DNA of 37,283 nucleotides from an uncultured Opitutia bacterium (GCA_913049555.1 CAJWYM010000036.1:1-37283); one strand, 5' to 3'; numbered from the stretch's first letter, positions 15,716 through 24,791 are shown. The notes: generated by a model from the letters alone, not told the origin. Numbers and translations: made by a program.

Positions 15716-16063
15716 ATGATTGCTTCCACCTTTCTATTCATTATTCTTAAAATCAATTGTTTTTCAGTTCTAGGATCTAATTCAAATTCTATTTTTTCAT
15801 TGAGTAATAAATTAATTAAATACAGTTACAAATATCCATTTTCAACGATTGGTTTTAGTTTGGCATTTCTTTCTCTAACCGCTTTGTTTTTTCATATATT
15901 TGTTTCTTCTAAAATAATGATTTTTCTCACGTTTTTATCCTTTCCCAGTTTAATATTAGCGACTGTTGGTGTTATTAAAGAAAACGAGAATTTAGCGAAA
16001 TGGGGGATTTATATAGCTCTTTTTGTAGGTTTGTATTTACCGACTTTGTTTATAAGTTCGTAG
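15716..16063 (+). CDS. Small hydrophobic membrane protein, unknown
   Basis: I start it at the ATG at 15716 (MIASTFLFIILK), giving 115 aa; a TTG at 15689 would add nine residues. Four hydrophobic stretches are visible (near residues 3-20, 45-65, 68-85 and 95-113). They are separated by short polar loops such as SNKLIKYSYKYPF and VIKENENLAKWG, which suggests a four-helix inner-membrane protein. No family recognised. The composition is very AT-rich. The flanking gaps are 254 nt and 150 nt, so it probably has its own promoter. Confidence 0.5.
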   Translation: MIASTFLFIILKINCFSVLGSNSNSIFSLSNKLIKYSYKYPFSTIGFSLAFLSLTALFFHIFVSSKIMIFLTFLSFPSLILATVGVIKENENLAKWGIYIALFVGLYLPTLFISS

Positions 16064-16213
16064 GCAGTAAAATTTTGAGCCAACGAACATTCTTTTGGAT
16101 GGGTTAAATCATTAGCCCTAAACTCAAGTACAACATTTTTTATTTCAATTTTCTGCTGCAATACGAAGTTTACTTTTATGGCTTTAATTGCATATTAAGA
16201 ATGAAAGGTCGAA

Positions 16214-17509
16214 TTGTTTCTTATTCTCATCGTGACAAAATCCCTATTTTCTCAGTTGATTAAATTACTCATTTACTTACCCATAGTATCCTTTTTTATT
16301 TTTCTAGAGTTGTTTGGGGATCTAGTTATATCTAAGGCTCCTAAAGTTCAATGGCACAGGGAATACAATGGAAGTGGGGATGAAAGCCATCCTCATTATG
16401 TAATTAAAACGAGTGATGAAGGCTTCCTGATGGTTGGTGAAACTGGATTTATTGATGATTTGACGGCTAAAATTTTTGTTGTGAAGACGGATTCAAAGGG
16501 AAATTTATTGTGGGAAAAAGAGTTTGGAACTCCTGGATATAATTTGGGAAATTGTGCCATTCAAACCTTTGATGGAAATTATGCTCTAGCTGGATGCTTA
16601 AACTATAATGCTGCTTTAATTAAGCTGAATGCAGAGAGTGGAAAAGTCCTATGGCAGAAAACATGGGATCTTGGATCAGAAGATGCTTTTGAGGGGCTTG
16701 ACGCAACTCCAGATGGAGGCTTCATTGTCACTGGATATAAGAATGGACTTGCTGAAAACACTTTTCTGAATTGGGGGGAAGGATTATTGATCAAAACAGA
16801 CGAACAGGGAAGGATGCAGTGGAAGCAAGACCTATCATCTTATATGAGTTCGGGTTATAGAGTTCGAACGATTCCAAGTGGGTATATGCTCTCAGGTCAT
16901 CCTCATTCAGAGGGAAATCAAGAATTCAACCTGTTGAAAACTGATTTTAAAGGGAAGATTCTTTGGTCGAGGGCTTTCAACACTGTTTACTGGGGTTTTG
17001 ATATGGACAGCAAAGGCAATATGATCTTGGCGGGTCATACCCGAATGAGTCCTCTTAGTCAAAACTGGGATATAGAAGTCATCAAGCTGGACCCTCTTGG
17101 AAAAGTCTTGTGGACTCGATATTTTGGTCAGCCTAGAGGGTATGATGGTAAATGGATCCATGACGAAGTTTGGGGGGCAAGAGCAAGTTTGGATGGTGGA
17201 TGGGTGATTGTTGCTGGAACTGGAGATGAGACTAATAGGTATGAGGTCCGGGGTCATCCCTCGGGGCCCTCTGGAGAGTGGAAAATCTACCTTATTAAGA
17301 CAAATTCTGATGGGGATCTGGAGTGGGAAGGCATCTACGGAATTCCTGATGGAGATTGGGCAGGAGAAGATTTATGTCTAACAAAAGATGGGGGGGCTTT
17401 AGTGGCGAACGATTGCGGGAGTTTTGGATTTACAAAACTGGGCCCATTCTTAAATCCGAGGAGTAAAAAAATACTAGAAAAAACGAATATAAATGGGGCT
17501 CCTTACTGA
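16214..17509 (+). CDS. Secreted or anchored beta-propeller-like repeat protein
   Basis: 431 aa if begun at the TTG at 16214. A GTG at 16232 gives a more usual signal-anchor (VTKSLFSQLIKLLIYLPIVSFF) and may be the true start. After the hydrophobic segment come repeated blades of the form KTDxxGxLLWxxxFG..DGGFxxTG, e.g. VVKTDSKGNLLWEKEFG, LIKTDEQGRMQWKQDLS, LLKTDFKGKILWSRAFN, VIKLDPLGKVLWTRYFG and LIKTNSDGDLEWEGIYG. This spacing is typical of PQQ/WD-like propellers found in secreted proteins of marine bacteria. The function is unknown; carbohydrate or surface binding is plausible. A strong terminator follows. Confidence 0.7.
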   Translation: MFLILIVTKSLFSQLIKLLIYLPIVSFFIFLELFGDLVISKAPKVQWHREYNGSGDESHPHYVIKTSDEGFLMVGETGFIDDLTAKIFVVKTDSKGNLLWEKEFGTPGYNLGNCAIQTFDGNYALAGCLNYNAALIKLNAESGKVLWQKTWDLGSEDAFEGLDATPDGGFIVTGYKNGLAENTFLNWGEGLLIKTDEQGRMQWKQDLSSYMSSGYRVRTIPSGYMLSGHPHSEGNQEFNLLKTDFKGKILWSRAFNTVYWGFDMDSKGNMILAGHTRMSPLSQNWDIEVIKLDPLGKVLWTRYFGQPRGYDGKWIHDEVWGARASLDGGWVIVAGTGDETNRYEVRGHPSGPSGEWKIYLIKTNSDGDLEWEGIYGIPDGDWAGEDLCLTKDGGALVANDCGSFGFTKLGPFLNPRSKKILEKTNINGAPY

Positions 17510-17541
17510 AAACGGATTTTACGTTTATCAAAAAGGACAAT

Positions 17542-17599
17542 GAATTAGAGAATTTGTCTGGAAAACCATCGGGGTTCCTTCAAATTCTCTAATTCTTTT
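17542..17599. terminator. Bidirectional terminator with 15-bp perfect stem
   Basis: GAATTAGAGAATTTG (17542-17556) pairs perfectly with CAAATTCTCTAATTC (17581-17595), followed by TTTT. The loop can form an inner GGAA..TTCC helix. It lies between the convergent propeller gene (ending 17509) and the TonB receptor (ending 17648) and would serve both strands. Confidence 0.8.
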
Positions 17600-17647
17600 C
17601 AAGCATCTGTAATGGAATTCTTATTACTTGTTCCTGAATGTTTCGGT

Positions 17648-19894
17648 TTAAAACGAAAGATCTAAAGATACAAATCCATTCAACCCTGGTTGAGTGCTTC
17701 GATCCGATACAGAACTGGAACCATGTCCAGCCCCTCTCCCACCTGAAGACCAACTCGTATAAGCTTCATCTAGAAGATTGTGAACACCCACCCGGATTTT
17801 GGCTAGTTCGTTTAGTTTATAATAAGCATTCAAATCAATCACAAAATAGCTTTCTGTGGGATTGAGCGAGGTGTCTGTAGTATCTATGTCAGAAGAATCT
17901 TTGTCTGCTACATAGGTTCCATATGCTTTCAAACCCCAATCATTTTTGGAATCATACCCTAAATAACTGACCATTTTTAGCGGATTGATTGAATTCAGCG
18001 GAACCTCGATTTCGTTGCCGTTTGCATCCAATCTTTTTTGATCTCCCTCTTGCACAGTCAAAGACCATCCACTTGAGAATCCATTGCCAATATACCAATC
18101 GAGTTTGGTCTCGATTCCATAGATTTCCACTTCTTTGCGATTTTTAGTCGTATAGACATCTGTGACTGGATTGTCTTGTATAAGAACATTACTTTCCAAA
18201 AAGTCATCATACAAATTGTAAAAACCTGCAATCTGGAATGAAAAGTTGTTGTTATTTCTTTGCAAGCCCAATTCAAAACTATCCGAAGTCTCTTCTGTTA
18301 AATCAGAGTTTGGAACTACAATAAAATCTGTTCCATGAGTAAAGACACCTGCCATTTCCTCAGCAGATGGATTCCTTATGCCTCTTGAATAAAGTCCATA
18401 TAGGTTCCAATTCTCATTCAATTGATTTAAGATGGATAGACTTGGAGCCAGTGATAAGTTGTCGTAGTCCACTGCTTTAACAGACGCTCCATTATCAGGA
18501 CGAACGGTTCGAGCTAAAAATGCCTCTGTATTTTCTGGAGAGATCTCGTAATAATCCAATCGAAGTGCAGGAGTCAAAATCCATTGATTTTCAGTGCCAA
18601 AACTAATTTCATTTTGAAAAAAAGTTCCCAATCGAACCACTTCGGAGGGAGCCATGCCAATTCTGTCAGAGGTGGTTGGGGCCCCGGCTCGTTCCGTTCT
18701 CAAGAATGAACTCTTCACATCTGAAAAGGAATAATCCCCTCCATATGTCATAGCATGATAGATACCTGAGGTTTCTAAAAGCTTGTCGGCCTGCACATCG
18801 AGGCCATAGATTTTAGTTCTATAATTGATTTCATTCAATCGATCTCTGGGTGCAAAAAAAGCGGTTCCTTGTTGAAGACTTTCAGTAGAAGCCTCAGAGT
18901 TTTGATAATAAATCTGGGACTTCAAGCGATCATAAATTTTGGGAGCATCCAGAGGTTGGAGATCTAGCTCTAGAGAAGTTCGATTGCGCTCCTTGTTTTC
19001 AATATTTCGAATTACAGAATTGATGATTTGTCCATTGAAAAGACTTCCCTCAGAACTATTGCCCTCAATGGTGTTTTCTTTGTCATAAACATCCAAGGTT
19101 CCTGAGAGAGACCATTCTTTTTCTTTGTATACAAGTTTGGAAACCAGGGCATGACTTGAAAAACCCTCTGGATTGGGAGCATTGTCGCCGTTGTTTTCCC
19201 GTTCATTGCCCGTTCTGAAAGAATAAACAACACTGGATCCCCACATTCCATTACCGAAAGCCCCCACAAATCGGTTGTTAAAACTGTTGTTTACACTAGA
19301 ATAAGTGAATGAATTTTTAGCGGATTTCCCTTGGTAATCCGCTCCTAAAATACTTTCTGGATTTACTGTTTGAACAGCTACCGTTCCTCCCATTGCATCG
19401 CTTCCATATAAACTGGAGGTGGAAGATTTATGAATTTCTAATTGAGACAAGACTGCAGGATCAAAGTAGATTCTTCCTGGTCCTCCTTGCCCTAAAAATG
19501 CTTGTGCAACAAAATCTTCTGGTTGACGAATCCCATCGAGGGACAACAGGATTCTATTTCCATCAAGACCTCTTATATTAATTCCTTGATCTCCACCACC
19601 AAGATAGGGAACAAAACCGGAACCCCCAACAAAATCAAATGGAACCGTAACCCCAGATTCATATTTAAGTGCGTCGCCTAAGGACAGATTTCCTCTCTCT
19701 AACATTGCCCGATTGGTAATTGCAGAAGTCGATCCAGCAGTTTCTAAAACTGCTTGCGGTTTCCGCGTTGCCACAACTGTGACCTCAATATCTGCTTTTC
19801 CTATTTTTTCCTGACTTTGGGCGGATCCAAAAGAGATCGCAACCAAGTATAAAATAAACCCAAGCAGCTTTAATCTTAATTTTCTAATTTTCAT
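17648..19894 (-). CDS. TonB-dependent heme/hemoglobin-type outer-membrane receptor
   Basis: A 748-aa outer-membrane gated porin. The signal peptide ends near SFGSAQ, and a TonB-box-like segment is at about 35-45 (DIEVTVVAT). The plug domain (about 45-180) contains GINIRGLDGNRILLSLDGIRQP and SSLYGSDAMGGTVAV. A 22-strand-type barrel follows, with receptor motifs YSRGIRNPSAEEM (the FRAP-like box) and PNSDLTEETSDSFELGL (the NPNL-like box) that mark heme/hemoglobin receptors. The protein ends SLDLSF with the terminal Phe needed for barrel assembly. It sits directly downstream of hmuTUV-like genes on the same strand, which supports heme as the ligand. It lies after a small hairpin that may tune its expression relative to the ABC genes. 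Confidence 0.92.
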   Translation of the reverse strand: MKIRKLRLKLLGFILYLVAISFGSAQSQEKIGKADIEVTVVATRKPQAVLETAGSTSAITNRAMLERGNLSLGDALKYESGVTVPFDFVGGSGFVPYLGGGDQGINIRGLDGNRILLSLDGIRQPEDFVAQAFLGQGGPGRIYFDPAVLSQLEIHKSSTSSLYGSDAMGGTVAVQTVNPESILGADYQGKSAKNSFTYSSVNNSFNNRFVGAFGNGMWGSSVVYSFRTGNERENNGDNAPNPEGFSSHALVSKLVYKEKEWSLSGTLDVYDKENTIEGNSSEGSLFNGQIINSVIRNIENKERNRTSLELDLQPLDAPKIYDRLKSQIYYQNSEASTESLQQGTAFFAPRDRLNEINYRTKIYGLDVQADKLLETSGIYHAMTYGGDYSFSDVKSSFLRTERAGAPTTSDRIGMAPSEVVRLGTFFQNEISFGTENQWILTPALRLDYYEISPENTEAFLARTVRPDNGASVKAVDYDNLSLAPSLSILNQLNENWNLYGLYSRGIRNPSAEEMAGVFTHGTDFIVVPNSDLTEETSDSFELGLQRNNNNFSFQIAGFYNLYDDFLESNVLIQDNPVTDVYTTKNRKEVEIYGIETKLDWYIGNGFSSGWSLTVQEGDQKRLDANGNEIEVPLNSINPLKMVSYLGYDSKNDWGLKAYGTYVADKDSSDIDTTDTSLNPTESYFVIDLNAYYKLNELAKIRVGVHNLLDEAYTSWSSGGRGAGHGSSSVSDRSTQPGLNGFVSLDLSF

Positions 19895-19929
19895 TTTATG
19901 ACTTTTTTGTTTGTTGATTCATTAGTGAA

Positions 19930-19952
19930 AAGCTTGTTCTTGGAACAAACTT
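19930..19952 (-). terminator. Intercistronic hairpin before the receptor gene
   Basis: On the minus strand AAGTTTGTTC and GAACAAGCTT form a 10-bp stem with one mismatch and a CAA loop, followed by TTC. It lies between the hmuV-like stop and the receptor start. It could be an attenuator or an mRNA-processing hairpin; the T-run is short. Confidence 0.4.
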
Positions 19953-19981
19953 CCCAATAAAACTTGTTATCCACCGGATTT

Positions 19982-20764
19982 TTATAATTCGGTCACTATT
20001 TGACAAAATTTTTCATTCACTTGAACTCTCTTGGCTCGAACTTCAAAAACCTTTTGAATCCATTTTTCTTGCAAAACCTCTTGAATCTTTCCGTTTTTAA
20101 AAACTCGGCCATCTTTCATTAGGGATGCTTGATCCCCATAGCGAAGGGCCAAATTCAAATCATGTAAAATTGCGATTACAGCTATGTTTTTCCGGCTCAA
20201 TTTTTTTGCTAATTCCAAAGTGGTATGCTGGTGCTTCAAATCTAGAGAAGACACCGGTTCATCTAAAAATAAAAAACCAGGATCCTCAGATTCTGTTCTC
20301 TCCCAAATTTGGGCTAAGGCTCTTGAAAATTGAACGCGCTGCTTTTCACCGCCTGAAAGAGTGTAGTACAGTCGGTCTTTAAAATGAATCATATCAGAGG
20401 CTTGCAGGGCTTTTTCAGCAATTTCTCGATCCAATTTATTAGGACGACCGCGCATGTGAGGGGTGCGACCTAACAAAACAACTTCATAGACAGAGAAAGA
20501 AAATGTAAGCTGTGACTCTTGTAACATAACCGCACGAATCTTAGCTAATTCGGATAGGGAAAAAGTGTCCATGTTGCTCCCATTGATTTGAATGCTTCCA
20601 TCATTGATTTTTAGAGAGCCACACAAAGCCCTCAATAGGGTGCTTTTTCCAGCTCCATTGGGTCCTAAAATGACAGAGAGTTCGCCTTGTTTTGCAGTAA
20701 AAGAAACCTCTTTTAAGATCTCTTTCTCTCCGCGTATAACCTCTATGTTTTCAGCAGAAATCAT
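19982..20764 (-). CDS. hmuV: Heme/iron-complex ABC importer ATPase, HmuV-like
   Basis: A 260-aa cytoplasmic ATPase that powers heme or siderophore import. Walker A GPNGAGKS is at 34-41, the Q-loop is at VMLQES, and the ABC signature LSGGEKQR is at 136-143. Walker B is FLFLDEP (164-170), the D-loop SSLDLKH follows, and the switch is His201 (ILHDLN). Length and order match HmuV/FecE-type subunits. RxxxSEDPGFLFLDEPVSSLDLKHQH is especially close to heme-transport ATPases. Its ATG overlaps the permease stop by 4 bp, so the two are translationally coupled. HmuV is preferred over FecE because of the adjacent heme-type receptor. Confidence 0.88.
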   Translation of the reverse strand: MISAENIEVIRGEKEILKEVSFTAKQGELSVILGPNGAGKSTLLRALCGSLKINDGSIQINGSNMDTFSLSELAKIRAVMLQESQLTFSFSVYEVVLLGRTPHMRGRPNKLDREIAEKALQASDMIHFKDRLYYTLSGGEKQRVQFSRALAQIWERTESEDPGFLFLDEPVSSLDLKHQHTTLELAKKLSRKNIAVIAILHDLNLALRYGDQASLMKDGRVFKNGKIQEVLQEKWIQKVFEVRAKRVQVNEKFCQIVTEL

Positions 20765-21810
20765 ACAAAGATTTGACGCTTGCGTCTTATTAACAATGAG
20801 AGAAAAACAGGAGCTCCTAACAAAGCGGTTAAAATCCCAATTGGCAACTCAGCAGGTGAAACCAAAGTCCTTGCTACAATGTCCGAGAGTACAAGTAAAC
20901 TTGCACCTAATAATCCTGCAGCGGGTAAAAGTAAGCGATGATCGGAAGTTGCTATACTTCTAATGATGTGAGGAACTACAAGGGCTATAAAGCCAATAGA
21001 TCCTGTAAGGGAAACAGCCGCACCTACTAAAGAGGCAGTGGTTAAAATAAGGATTTTCTTTAATTTTGATACTTCAATTCCCAAGTGCATCGCCTCCTCT
21101 TCTCCCAGTAATAATGCATTCAAACTCTTAGAAAAAATAGATACAAACAATAAGGGGATTACAAAAAATGGAGCCGCACAGGATAGCATGTGCCAGTCCC
21201 CTCTTGCCAAACTTCCCAATCCCCAGAAAGTCAATGTTCGAACCTCTTCATCGGTTGCCATAAAAACAATAATTCCGATCAATGCACCTGCCAAAGCATT
21301 GATTGCAATCCCAATTAAAAGCATGGAAACAATATCGACATGTTCTCCGATCAGTGACAGTCGATAGATTAAAAGAGTTACCATAAAAGCACCGGTAATA
21401 GCGGCTAAAGGAATCGCAAAAGCTCCCAACGTATCAACGAATTCATCTCCAACGATCATACTTCCCAAAACGATCATAATAGAGGCTCCAACAGCTCCGC
21501 CACTTGTAACCCCAATAATTCCAGGATCCGCTAAGGGGTTTCTAAAAAGACCTTGCATCAATGCACCGGCAACAGCAAGAGAGGATCCCACAAGGACCCC
21601 TAGAAGAACTCTTGGAAAACGAATGTCCCAAATGACCATGGATTCAATCTTTGTAGGCAATGAATCCATATATGAAATCTCAAGGGGTTCTAAAAAAGAA
21701 TGGATAGTACTGGCTAAAGATATTTTCATTGGCCCAAAAGAACATCCGCAAAGAATTGAAAATAGAAGAAGAATCCCTAAAAGGGGTAATAATATAATTC
21801 CTCGATTCAT
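20761..21810 (-). CDS. hmuU: FecCD-family heme/iron permease, HmuU-like
   Basis: A 349-aa inner-membrane permease with around ten hydrophobic helices. It carries the family hallmarks RVLLGVLVGSSLAVAGALMQ, RNPLADPGIIGVTSGGAVGA and GSIGFIALVVPHIIR, where the Gly-rich loop after the conserved PHIIR region contacts the ATPase. The C-terminus has the usual SPAELPIGILTALLGAPVFLSLL. It forms the transmembrane pore with the hmuV- and hmuT-like products. The gene follows the binding protein after 35 nt and overlaps the ATPase gene by 4 bp. Confidence 0.92.
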   Translation of the reverse strand: MNRGIILLPLLGILLLFSILCGCSFGPMKISLASTIHSFLEPLEISYMDSLPTKIESMVIWDIRFPRVLLGVLVGSSLAVAGALMQGLFRNPLADPGIIGVTSGGAVGASIMIVLGSMIVGDEFVDTLGAFAIPLAAITGAFMVTLLIYRLSLIGEHVDIVSMLLIGIAINALAGALIGIIVFMATDEEVRTLTFWGLGSLARGDWHMLSCAAPFFVIPLLFVSIFSKSLNALLLGEEEAMHLGIEVSKLKKILILTTASLVGAAVSLTGSIGFIALVVPHIIRSIATSDHRLLLPAAGLLGASLLVLSDIVARTLVSPAELPIGILTALLGAPVFLSLLIRRKRQIFV

Positions 21811-21845
21811 TTAGAATACATCCTAGCTATTGAGACAAATGGTTT

Positions 21846-22706
21846 CTAAAGGCTCTGTTTTGGAAACAGTTTTTGAGTCAGATCCAAGACTGCTTGTCCG
21901 GTTCTGGGTCCAAAACTCATATAATAACTCATCTCAATTGCATAAACTCGGAGATCTGGCAAATCAGCTAAAATCCCAAGATTGATCTTTTCAAGAATCT
22001 CTTTGGAATTGTTTCCAGCTAAATGAGGATTCATTGTAGCCACCAGAATAACATCTGGATAAGTCGTCAACAATGCCTCTTTAGAAACCGGCTTGTAGCC
22101 GCGGAAATCAGAAAACATATTTTCTCCTCCTGAGAGTGTCAGGATTCCATGCCCTTTAGTTCCTTTTCCTGCAGCTTGTGTATTCCCTCCATGATTCATC
22201 AAGAACAATACACTTGGTTTCTTCTTATTTGCATACAAAGACTTTGCCTGATCAATATTCATTTGAATCTCTTCGATCAAGTTTTCAGAGCGATCTCTTT
22301 GGTCAAGAATTTCTCCAATAACCCGAATGCTCTCAATTGTGCTTTCAAGGTCTATCATCTTCTCTGTTTGATGAATTGGTACTCCACTGTTGAGTAATTG
22401 TTTTGCAGCAACTTTGGGCCCTAAACTTTTAGTGGTTAAGATCAGGGATGGATTTATGGACAAAACCCCCTCAGCATTGATAGACCTAATATATCCCACA
22501 TCTTCCAGTCCTACTAATAAATCAGGCGGATAGATACTGGATTGATCTTTCGCAATCACATGCTTGCCCATTCCAAGAGCAAAAACGGTCTCTGTTACAG
22601 GACCTCCAATAGTGACTAAACGAGATAAATCATACTTCAGATCCCTGCCTATTAAAGCAGTTGCAAAAAACATTAAAATACCTATTAAATTTGGCAATCT
22701 GTTCAT
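21846..22706 (-). CDS. hmuT: Periplasmic heme-binding protein, HmuT-like
   Basis: I start it at the ATG at 22706 (286 aa) because MNRLPNLIGILMFFATALIG is a clean signal peptide; eight extra codons upstream are possible. The mature protein has the class III binding-protein pattern: LVTIGGPVTETVFALGMGKHVIAKDQSSIYPP, LEDVGYIRSINAEGVLSINPSLIL and VLFLMNHGGNTQAAGKGT with a flexible backbone helix. It ends PRTGQAVLDLTQKLFP. The IGGxxTExVFALG and GYIRxxxxEGVLSxxPxLI blocks are typical of HmuT/BhuT heme carriers. First gene of the minus-strand uptake unit. Confidence 0.88.
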   Translation of the reverse strand: MNRLPNLIGILMFFATALIGRDLKYDLSRLVTIGGPVTETVFALGMGKHVIAKDQSSIYPPDLLVGLEDVGYIRSINAEGVLSINPSLILTTKSLGPKVAAKQLLNSGVPIHQTEKMIDLESTIESIRVIGEILDQRDRSENLIEEIQMNIDQAKSLYANKKKPSVLFLMNHGGNTQAAGKGTKGHGILTLSGGENMFSDFRGYKPVSKEALLTTYPDVILVATMNPHLAGNNSKEILEKINLGILADLPDLRVYAIEMSYYMSFGPRTGQAVLDLTQKLFPKQSL

Positions 22707-22730
22707 GGTTTGGGTCCCTATTAAGCTCAA

Positions 22731-23001
22731 TTTTTAAAGAATTGTTTGGTGGAAATAAAAGCGGGGATTCAAGGCACTTTTAAAAAAGGTGAAGTTTTCT
22801 TAAGCATGAAAATCCGGTCTTTTTTTGCTTTCGCCTTTGATTCCTTGGATGGATGAAAGATGAATAATTGGTTGAATTGAATGATCCAAAAAGAAAGATT
22901 GATTCAAGCTTCAGGAAATCAAATTTATCATCCAATGAGTTCATCTTACACAATGGGCTCCTATTAGATTGACTTTGAATAAAATTTTCAAGTATTTTAT
23001 T
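22731..23001. other. Divergent intergenic region of the heme module
   Basis: About 270 nt between the hmuT-like gene and exbB. It is AT-rich with a T-run at 22817-22823, and no credible gene was recognised; an 80-codon minus-strand frame here has no coding features. It must hold the promoters for both divergent units. A Fur-like sequence lies at its right end and is listed separately. No comparable site was found near the hmuT start. Confidence 0.35.
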
Positions 23002-23020
23002 GAGATTAGTTCTCATTATC
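23002..23020 (+). promoter_or_regulatory. Fur-box-like sequence before exbB
   Basis: GAGATTAGTTCTCATTATC matches the 19-bp Fur consensus GATAATGATAATCATTATC at 13 of 19 positions by my count, with a perfect right half (CATTATC). It also contains TGAGA and TCTCA as an inverted repeat. It ends 4 nt before the exbB ATG, so a bound repressor would block the start region. Iron control is expected for heme-uptake genes; the assignment is inference. Confidence 0.5.
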
Positions 23021-23024
23021 AATT

Positions 23025-23636
23025 ATGGAAATAATAGAAATAATTACTAGACTTGGCATTACAGGATTTCCCTTAATTTTATTTTCTGTAATTGCGTTCT
23101 CCTTATTTTTAGAGCGATCCCTTTTCTTTTTTGTTCATAGGGCTCAAAGTAAAAAGGTAGAACAACTTGTATCGGAACATCTTTCCAGAAGTTCTATCTA
23201 TGCTTTTGACAAGTTAAAGCAAATGAACAGCCCATTGGCAAAAGTGGCTCACGTGCAAATTAAAAATATTCACCTTCCTAAAGAGTTGCATTGTGAAATT
23301 GTGGAAGAAGAAGGTCGTCAACAATTAGCCCAATTAACAGCAAAACTACCAACCTTATCAACCATTGCCCAGACTGCACCTCTACTTGGTTTGCTTGGGA
23401 CTGTGCTGGGTCTTGTATCTGCATTCTACCAAATTGAGACAATGGGGACTGTCCAGCCTCAAGATTTGGCGGGTGGGATCTGGGAGGCTTTATTGACAAC
23501 CGTCGCTGGTTTGACAGTTGGAATACCCAGCCTCCTGAGCTATCAATTCTTTAAAAACAGGTCTAAGAAATTAGCTTTGGAAATGAGCCGAACCAGCGTT
23601 TGGATTAAAAAAACGATGGCAGATATAAAGGGATAA
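23025..23636 (+). CDS. exbB: ExbB/TolQ-family proton-channel subunit
   Basis: A 203-aa MotA/TolQ/ExbB-domain inner-membrane protein with three hydrophobic segments: LGITGFPLILFSVIAFSLFLERSLFF, then AQTAPLLGLLGTVLGLVSAF and the AGLTVGIPSLLSYQFF helix. The segment APLLGLLGTVLGLVSAFYQIET is the family signature. With ExbD it uses the proton-motive force to energise TonB. No Shine-Dalgarno is seen before the ATG, which lies right behind the Fur-like box. First gene of exbB-exbD-tonB, divergent from the heme ABC genes it presumably serves. Confidence 0.92.
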   Translation: MEIIEIITRLGITGFPLILFSVIAFSLFLERSLFFFVHRAQSKKVEQLVSEHLSRSSIYAFDKLKQMNSPLAKVAHVQIKNIHLPKELHCEIVEEEGRQQLAQLTAKLPTLSTIAQTAPLLGLLGTVLGLVSAFYQIETMGTVQPQDLAGGIWEALLTTVAGLTVGIPSLLSYQFFKNRSKKLALEMSRTSVWIKKTMADIKG

Positions 23637-23654
23637 ATAAACCTTCATTTGTTG

Positions 23655-24053
23655 ATGAAATTTGAAATAAACCTAAAAGAGGACAAGAGTGGAATTGAGT
23701 TGACTCCACTTATTGATGTTTTGTTTCAATTGCTTGTATTCTTTATGCTTACCTCGAGCTTCTCGCTTCCTAATATGGAAATCAATCTGCCTCATATTGA
23801 CCAAAAGAGCGATTCTTACGAAGCCCCAAAAATTACTGTTAGCTTAAATTTAAATGGGGATCTTTATATCAATCATCAATTTGTTGAAACTCTTTTTGAA
23901 AGCGCTTTAAAAAAAGAGCTGGCTTTGGAAGAGGAAAATACCGTACATTTAAACGCAGACAGCGAAATCAAATACTCAAAAATACTCAATATTATGAAGA
24001 GGATAAGAGACGCTGGAGCGAATCAAATCAACTTTCTCCATGAGGACGATTGA
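23655..24053 (+). CDS. exbD: ExbD/TolR-family energy-transducing protein
   Basis: I use the ATG at 23655 (132 aa); two TTG codons directly upstream could add two residues. The single N-terminal membrane helix ELTPLIDVLFQLLVFFMLTSSF carries the essential Asp21 for proton passage. The periplasmic domain follows, with VSLNLNGDLYINHQ and VHLNADSEIKYSKILNIMKRIRDAGANQINF, the usual ExbD fold. The gene begins 18 nt after exbB and ends 3 nt before tonB, so the three are an operon. Confidence 0.92.
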   Translation: MKFEINLKEDKSGIELTPLIDVLFQLLVFFMLTSSFSLPNMEINLPHIDQKSDSYEAPKITVSLNLNGDLYINHQFVETLFESALKKELALEEENTVHLNADSEIKYSKILNIMKRIRDAGANQINFLHEDD

Positions 24054-24056
24054 TCT

Positions 24057-24791
24057 GTGTCTAAGCTTTTAATTCTGAGCTTGGCTTTGTCAACAATCGT
24101 GCACCTTCTAATCCTCAATAACTTTGCTCTCTCGGATTGGTCAAAGCCTAGAGTACATTTAGAGCCAGGTACTCAATCAATTCGTTGCACCTTTTCAACG
24201 ATCTCACACTTCACAAATTCCATTCCGACAAGTTTAAATCCCTCTCCTATTTCCATTTTAAGCTCTAAGGAACCGGAAGAAACGAAGTATCAAGAACCCA
24301 TTGAAAATCCATCTTTAATCCAAGAAATAAAGGAGGCAATCCAAGGTAAAACAGAGAGCACTCTCAAAAAAGAGCAAGCGTCTCCTTTCCCTTTATCCAT
24401 TGAAGAAACTAAGCATAACACGAGGGAAAATAAAATAAAAATTGAGGAAACCCATCCCATTCATGACAAGAATCCGCTTCTCCTAGAGAAGCTTGACAAA
24501 GCCCAAAATGTTCACGAACCCTACATCATAATAAGTCCAGCCCCAAAATATCCAAGAATTTCTGAACGCTTCGGTCAAGAAGGAAGTGTGAAGCTTTTTG
24601 TAGCAATAGATGCATCAGGAAAGCCTCAAAAAGTAAAAATTATAAGTTCTTCTGGATATCCTTTGCTGGACAATGAGGCTCAAAAAACAATCTTGAATCG
24701 ATGGAATTTTAATCCAGCTAAAAAGAATGGGATTGAAATTCCCGGGTCTCAAATTGTTGAGATTCATTTCTCACTTCAAAAAACACAATAG
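24057..24791 (+). CDS. tonB: TonB energy-transducer protein
   Basis: 244 aa from a GTG start. An N-terminal membrane anchor (LLILSLALSTIVHLLILNNFAL, residues about 4-25) leads into a long charged periplasmic spacer with only modest Pro content. The spacer is instead rich in Glu and Lys (about 60-155), unlike the Pro-Lys/Pro-Glu rod of enterobacterial TonB. The C-terminal TonB domain is clear: APKYPRISERFGQEGSVKLFVAI, ASGKPQKVKIISSSGYPLLDNEA and RWNFNPAKKNGIEIPGSQIVEIHFSL. It would contact the TonB box of the receptor encoded at 17.6-19.9 kb. Confidence 0.92.
   Translation: MSKLLILSLALSTIVHLLILNNFALSDWSKPRVHLEPGTQSIRCTFSTISHFTNSIPTSLNPSPISILSSKEPEETKYQEPIENPSLIQEIKEAIQGKTESTLKKEQASPFPLSIEETKHNTRENKIKIEETHPIHDKNPLLLEKLDKAQNVHEPYIIISPAPKYPRISERFGQEGSVKLFVAIDASGKPQKVKIISSSGYPLLDNEAQKTILNRWNFNPAKKNGIEIPGSQIVEIHFSLQKTQ

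Noticed and set aside
22780-23022. 80-codon minus-strand ORF between hmuT and exbB
   Set aside because: Runs through the regulatory region including the Fur-like box, has no Shine-Dalgarno and no recognisable sequence features.
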